Of a DNA stretch of 64,000 nt, positions 62,146 through 64,000 are shown in pieces. Source of the DNA: Spisula solida (Eukaryota; Mollusca; Bivalvia; Venerida; Mactridae). The notes beneath the pieces are model-generated. The model was not told the origin of the DNA and did no database searches. It saw only the letters and a list, made by a program, of their open reading frames with translations. Within the stretch, counting starts at the first letter, position 1. Each line of letters begins with the position of its first letter. The DNA lies in assembly GCA_947247005.1 (NCBI GenBank), contig OX365952.1:50014722-50078721 (forward strand), in the 5' to 3' direction. Made by a program: the position numbers and the translations under genes.

Positions 62146-62353
62146 CAACCAGGAGCGACACATCCAGGAGCGACACAACCAGGAGCGACACAACCAGGAG
62201 CAGGAGCGACACAACCAGGAGCGACACAACCAGGAGCAGGAGCGACACAACCAGGAGCGACACAACCAGGAGCAGGAGCGACACAACCAGGAGCAGGAGC
62301 GACACAACCAGGAGCAGGAGCGACACAACCAGGAGCGACACAACCAGGAGCGA
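62146..62353. repeat. 15/21-bp minisatellite
   Basis: The basic unit is ccaggagcgacacaa (15 bp). It alternates irregularly with a 21-bp form that has one extra aggagc, about eleven units in all. Because 15 and 21 are both multiples of three and no stop occurs, one plus and three minus frames stay open (PGATQ on plus; APGCV, SLLVV and CRSWL types on minus). No start codon or splice site marks one frame as real; the plus frame has no ATG. I treat it as a minisatellite rather than a gene. Confidence 0.85.
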
Positions 62354-63750
62354 ACTGTGACATGTTGTTGTCTACATAAAACTGTACGGAGATGTTGGAA
62401 CTGTTGACAGAGAATTACACATACGTTGAGTAGATGCTGGACTGATGTTGTGGTTGTACGCGCAGAGGAGGGGTACAAGTTAGGTTACGTCTATATGTAC
62501 ACCATTTAAGTATACACACCATTTAAGTCTACACACATTTTTATATAAGTCAGGTTTTCGAGGCGGAGTAAGCGTACCCGGGGCAACCGCTTTCTTCTAC
62601 TTTGTGTCATAACTTTCCTACTGATAGTATCATTTCTGTTTAAAACTTCGCCAATATATCATGCAATGTTAAACCACTGTACACAGACGTTTTGATAACA
62701 TTTAAACGTTACATTAATTAATATGGATAGAAATACACAGCTTGTGAATAGCACATGTTCAGACGGTATTGTGATGTACAAAATGTACTCATAAAAGGAA
62801 TGATGGACAATCCCACTGAAAGCTCCAATATGACGAATTCTGGCAGACATACATTGGTTTTAATGATATAAAAATGGAGGTCGCATTAGAACACCAAAAG
62901 TCACAGCGTTGACGTTTACGTTGCGTGGTTCAGGCACAAAAAAACGTTATGCGCGGTCTAGAAAAATACGATATTCAGCAGGCTACCACCAACATTATCA
63001 CACAATACGATCACAATTAGTATAAAGGCATTTGGTAGAAGTGCATTGGGTCCCAATTTTTATATGTGAGACTTAGTGAGGTGATCATTGGTGTTATTAC
63101 ATCGACACCGACATTGTAACATCACTGACGTCATTTGTGTTGCCATGGGTGCGTGGTAGTGACTGGTTTTGAGGAACTATAATTTATGACAGACTTGTTA
63201 CAGATATACCTTACAATAGTACAATAGGATATTGGGTATGGCGTGTGTAATATACGTACACATAATCATGAACAAGAGGGCAATTGGTCCTAAAGCGCTC
63301 ACCTGATGACAAGCAGTTTAAACGCCTCACCTGACTCAAAGCCAAACATCGCTTAAACAATTTCCAGAAAATAACGCGACAATATGTTATTACAAACTAA
63401 ACTGAATTATACGTAGGAAAGATTAATTAACATACGCGTAAAATGATTTTACGACAACACATAATACTTCATGCGATATTTGACTTTAAGTTAGGTGAGG
63501 CGTTTTTAAAGTCCTTGAGTGTATATCCCCATATATTCTATATTATTTACAATGTAATTACACCTGATTTTTGCGTTCGACGATTTGTTAATCCCTGCGT
63601 AATTGGCAAATGGCATCCAGCTTCGCAGAAAGTTTATTTAATACAACGAATCCGGGTGCGCTACCTATAGCCCTTGCCGAATAGACACATTGTGCTGAAA
63701 TCCGAACCAGGAGCTTGACTGTAGATGGAAAACGCAGGCAGTCAGATGCA
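62354..63750. other. right flank, no gene seen
   Basis: A short direct repeat (caccatttaagt(a/c)tacacac) occurs near 62500-62530. No exon, RNA gene or transposon end could be supported in the rest. Confidence 0.4.
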
Positions 63751-63797
63751 ATGTACGATCATGTACGATCATGTACGATTATGTACGATCATGTACG
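63751..63797. repeat. 10-bp tandem repeat, 4.7 copies
   Basis: The unit atgtacgatc is repeated with one change (gatt in the third copy). It is a simple short tandem repeat, followed by unremarkable sequence to the end of the window. Confidence 0.85.
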
Positions 63798-64000
63798 AAA
63801 GGTGTGCTAGATAAAATTCGAATTCACTCAAATAGGACACACAGTATGCCTGGAACACAAAAAGTATTTGATACACATTCCAATTACACCTTTGAATGCT
63901 AAATTCCGTCGTTGTATATTGTGAGTCGAGTGACATTTCATATTATTCTACAGGGGCCCTACAGAGGCATAATCCCCAATCCTGAAAACGAGTCGCAAGT

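Noticed and set aside
62058..62478. three overlapping minus frames and one plus frame of repeated short peptides
   Set aside because: All come from one stop-free minisatellite. No start, splice or codon signal favours any frame.

Overview
This window looks like nuclear DNA of an invertebrate, most likely a marine mollusc such as a bivalve. It is strongly A+T-rich, has no long uninterrupted genes, carries eukaryotic splice signals next to short exons, and is full of small inverted-repeat transposons, simple repeats and relics. The species cannot be fixed from the sequence. Nothing bacterial (operons, Shine-Dalgarno sites) and no CRISPR array is present.

Layout. About 190-50635 is one tandem array of roughly 11-14.6 kb segmental duplications, all in the same orientation. 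Unit 1 is ~190-12555, unit 2 ~12556-27179, unit 3 ~27180-39490, and unit 4 ~39490-50635 (cut off at its right end). Shared landmarks are 14,622 bp apart between units 2 and 3, so that copy step is recent. The units are mosaics that differ by transposon insertions, deletions and an internal 1.1-1.4 kb duplication in unit 4. Bases 1-190 are left flank. From ~50635 to 64000 is mostly unique right flank with several foldback or MITE-like elements, a 14-bp CCAAT-type tandem repeat, a 15/21-bp minisatellite and one more exon of the family described below.

Genes. The only well-supported coding feature of the array is a 222-nt first exon on the minus strand, once per unit (4599-4820, 18542-18763, 33164-33385, 46607-46828). 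It encodes a signal peptide or signal anchor and a basic stem, and ends in frame (phase 0) at an identical GTAAGT splice donor. A diverged relative lies outside the array at 56471-56692. It has the same strand, the same 222 nt, the same phase-0 donor, and an ungapped match over its C-terminal third (T-[KR]-x-E-x2-Y-x2-R-R-x5-R-[FW]-x2-D-[IV]). I could not find a matching second exon in any unit.

Interpretation. Two readings fit: (a) a small tandem family of secreted or membrane proteins whose later exons are short or unrecognised here, or (b) a bank of alternative first exons, all pointing left, that splice to shared downstream exons left of the window. Reading (b) would be the most interesting system in the window; long transcript reads would decide. 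Everything else looks like intron or intergenic DNA with decayed mobile elements.
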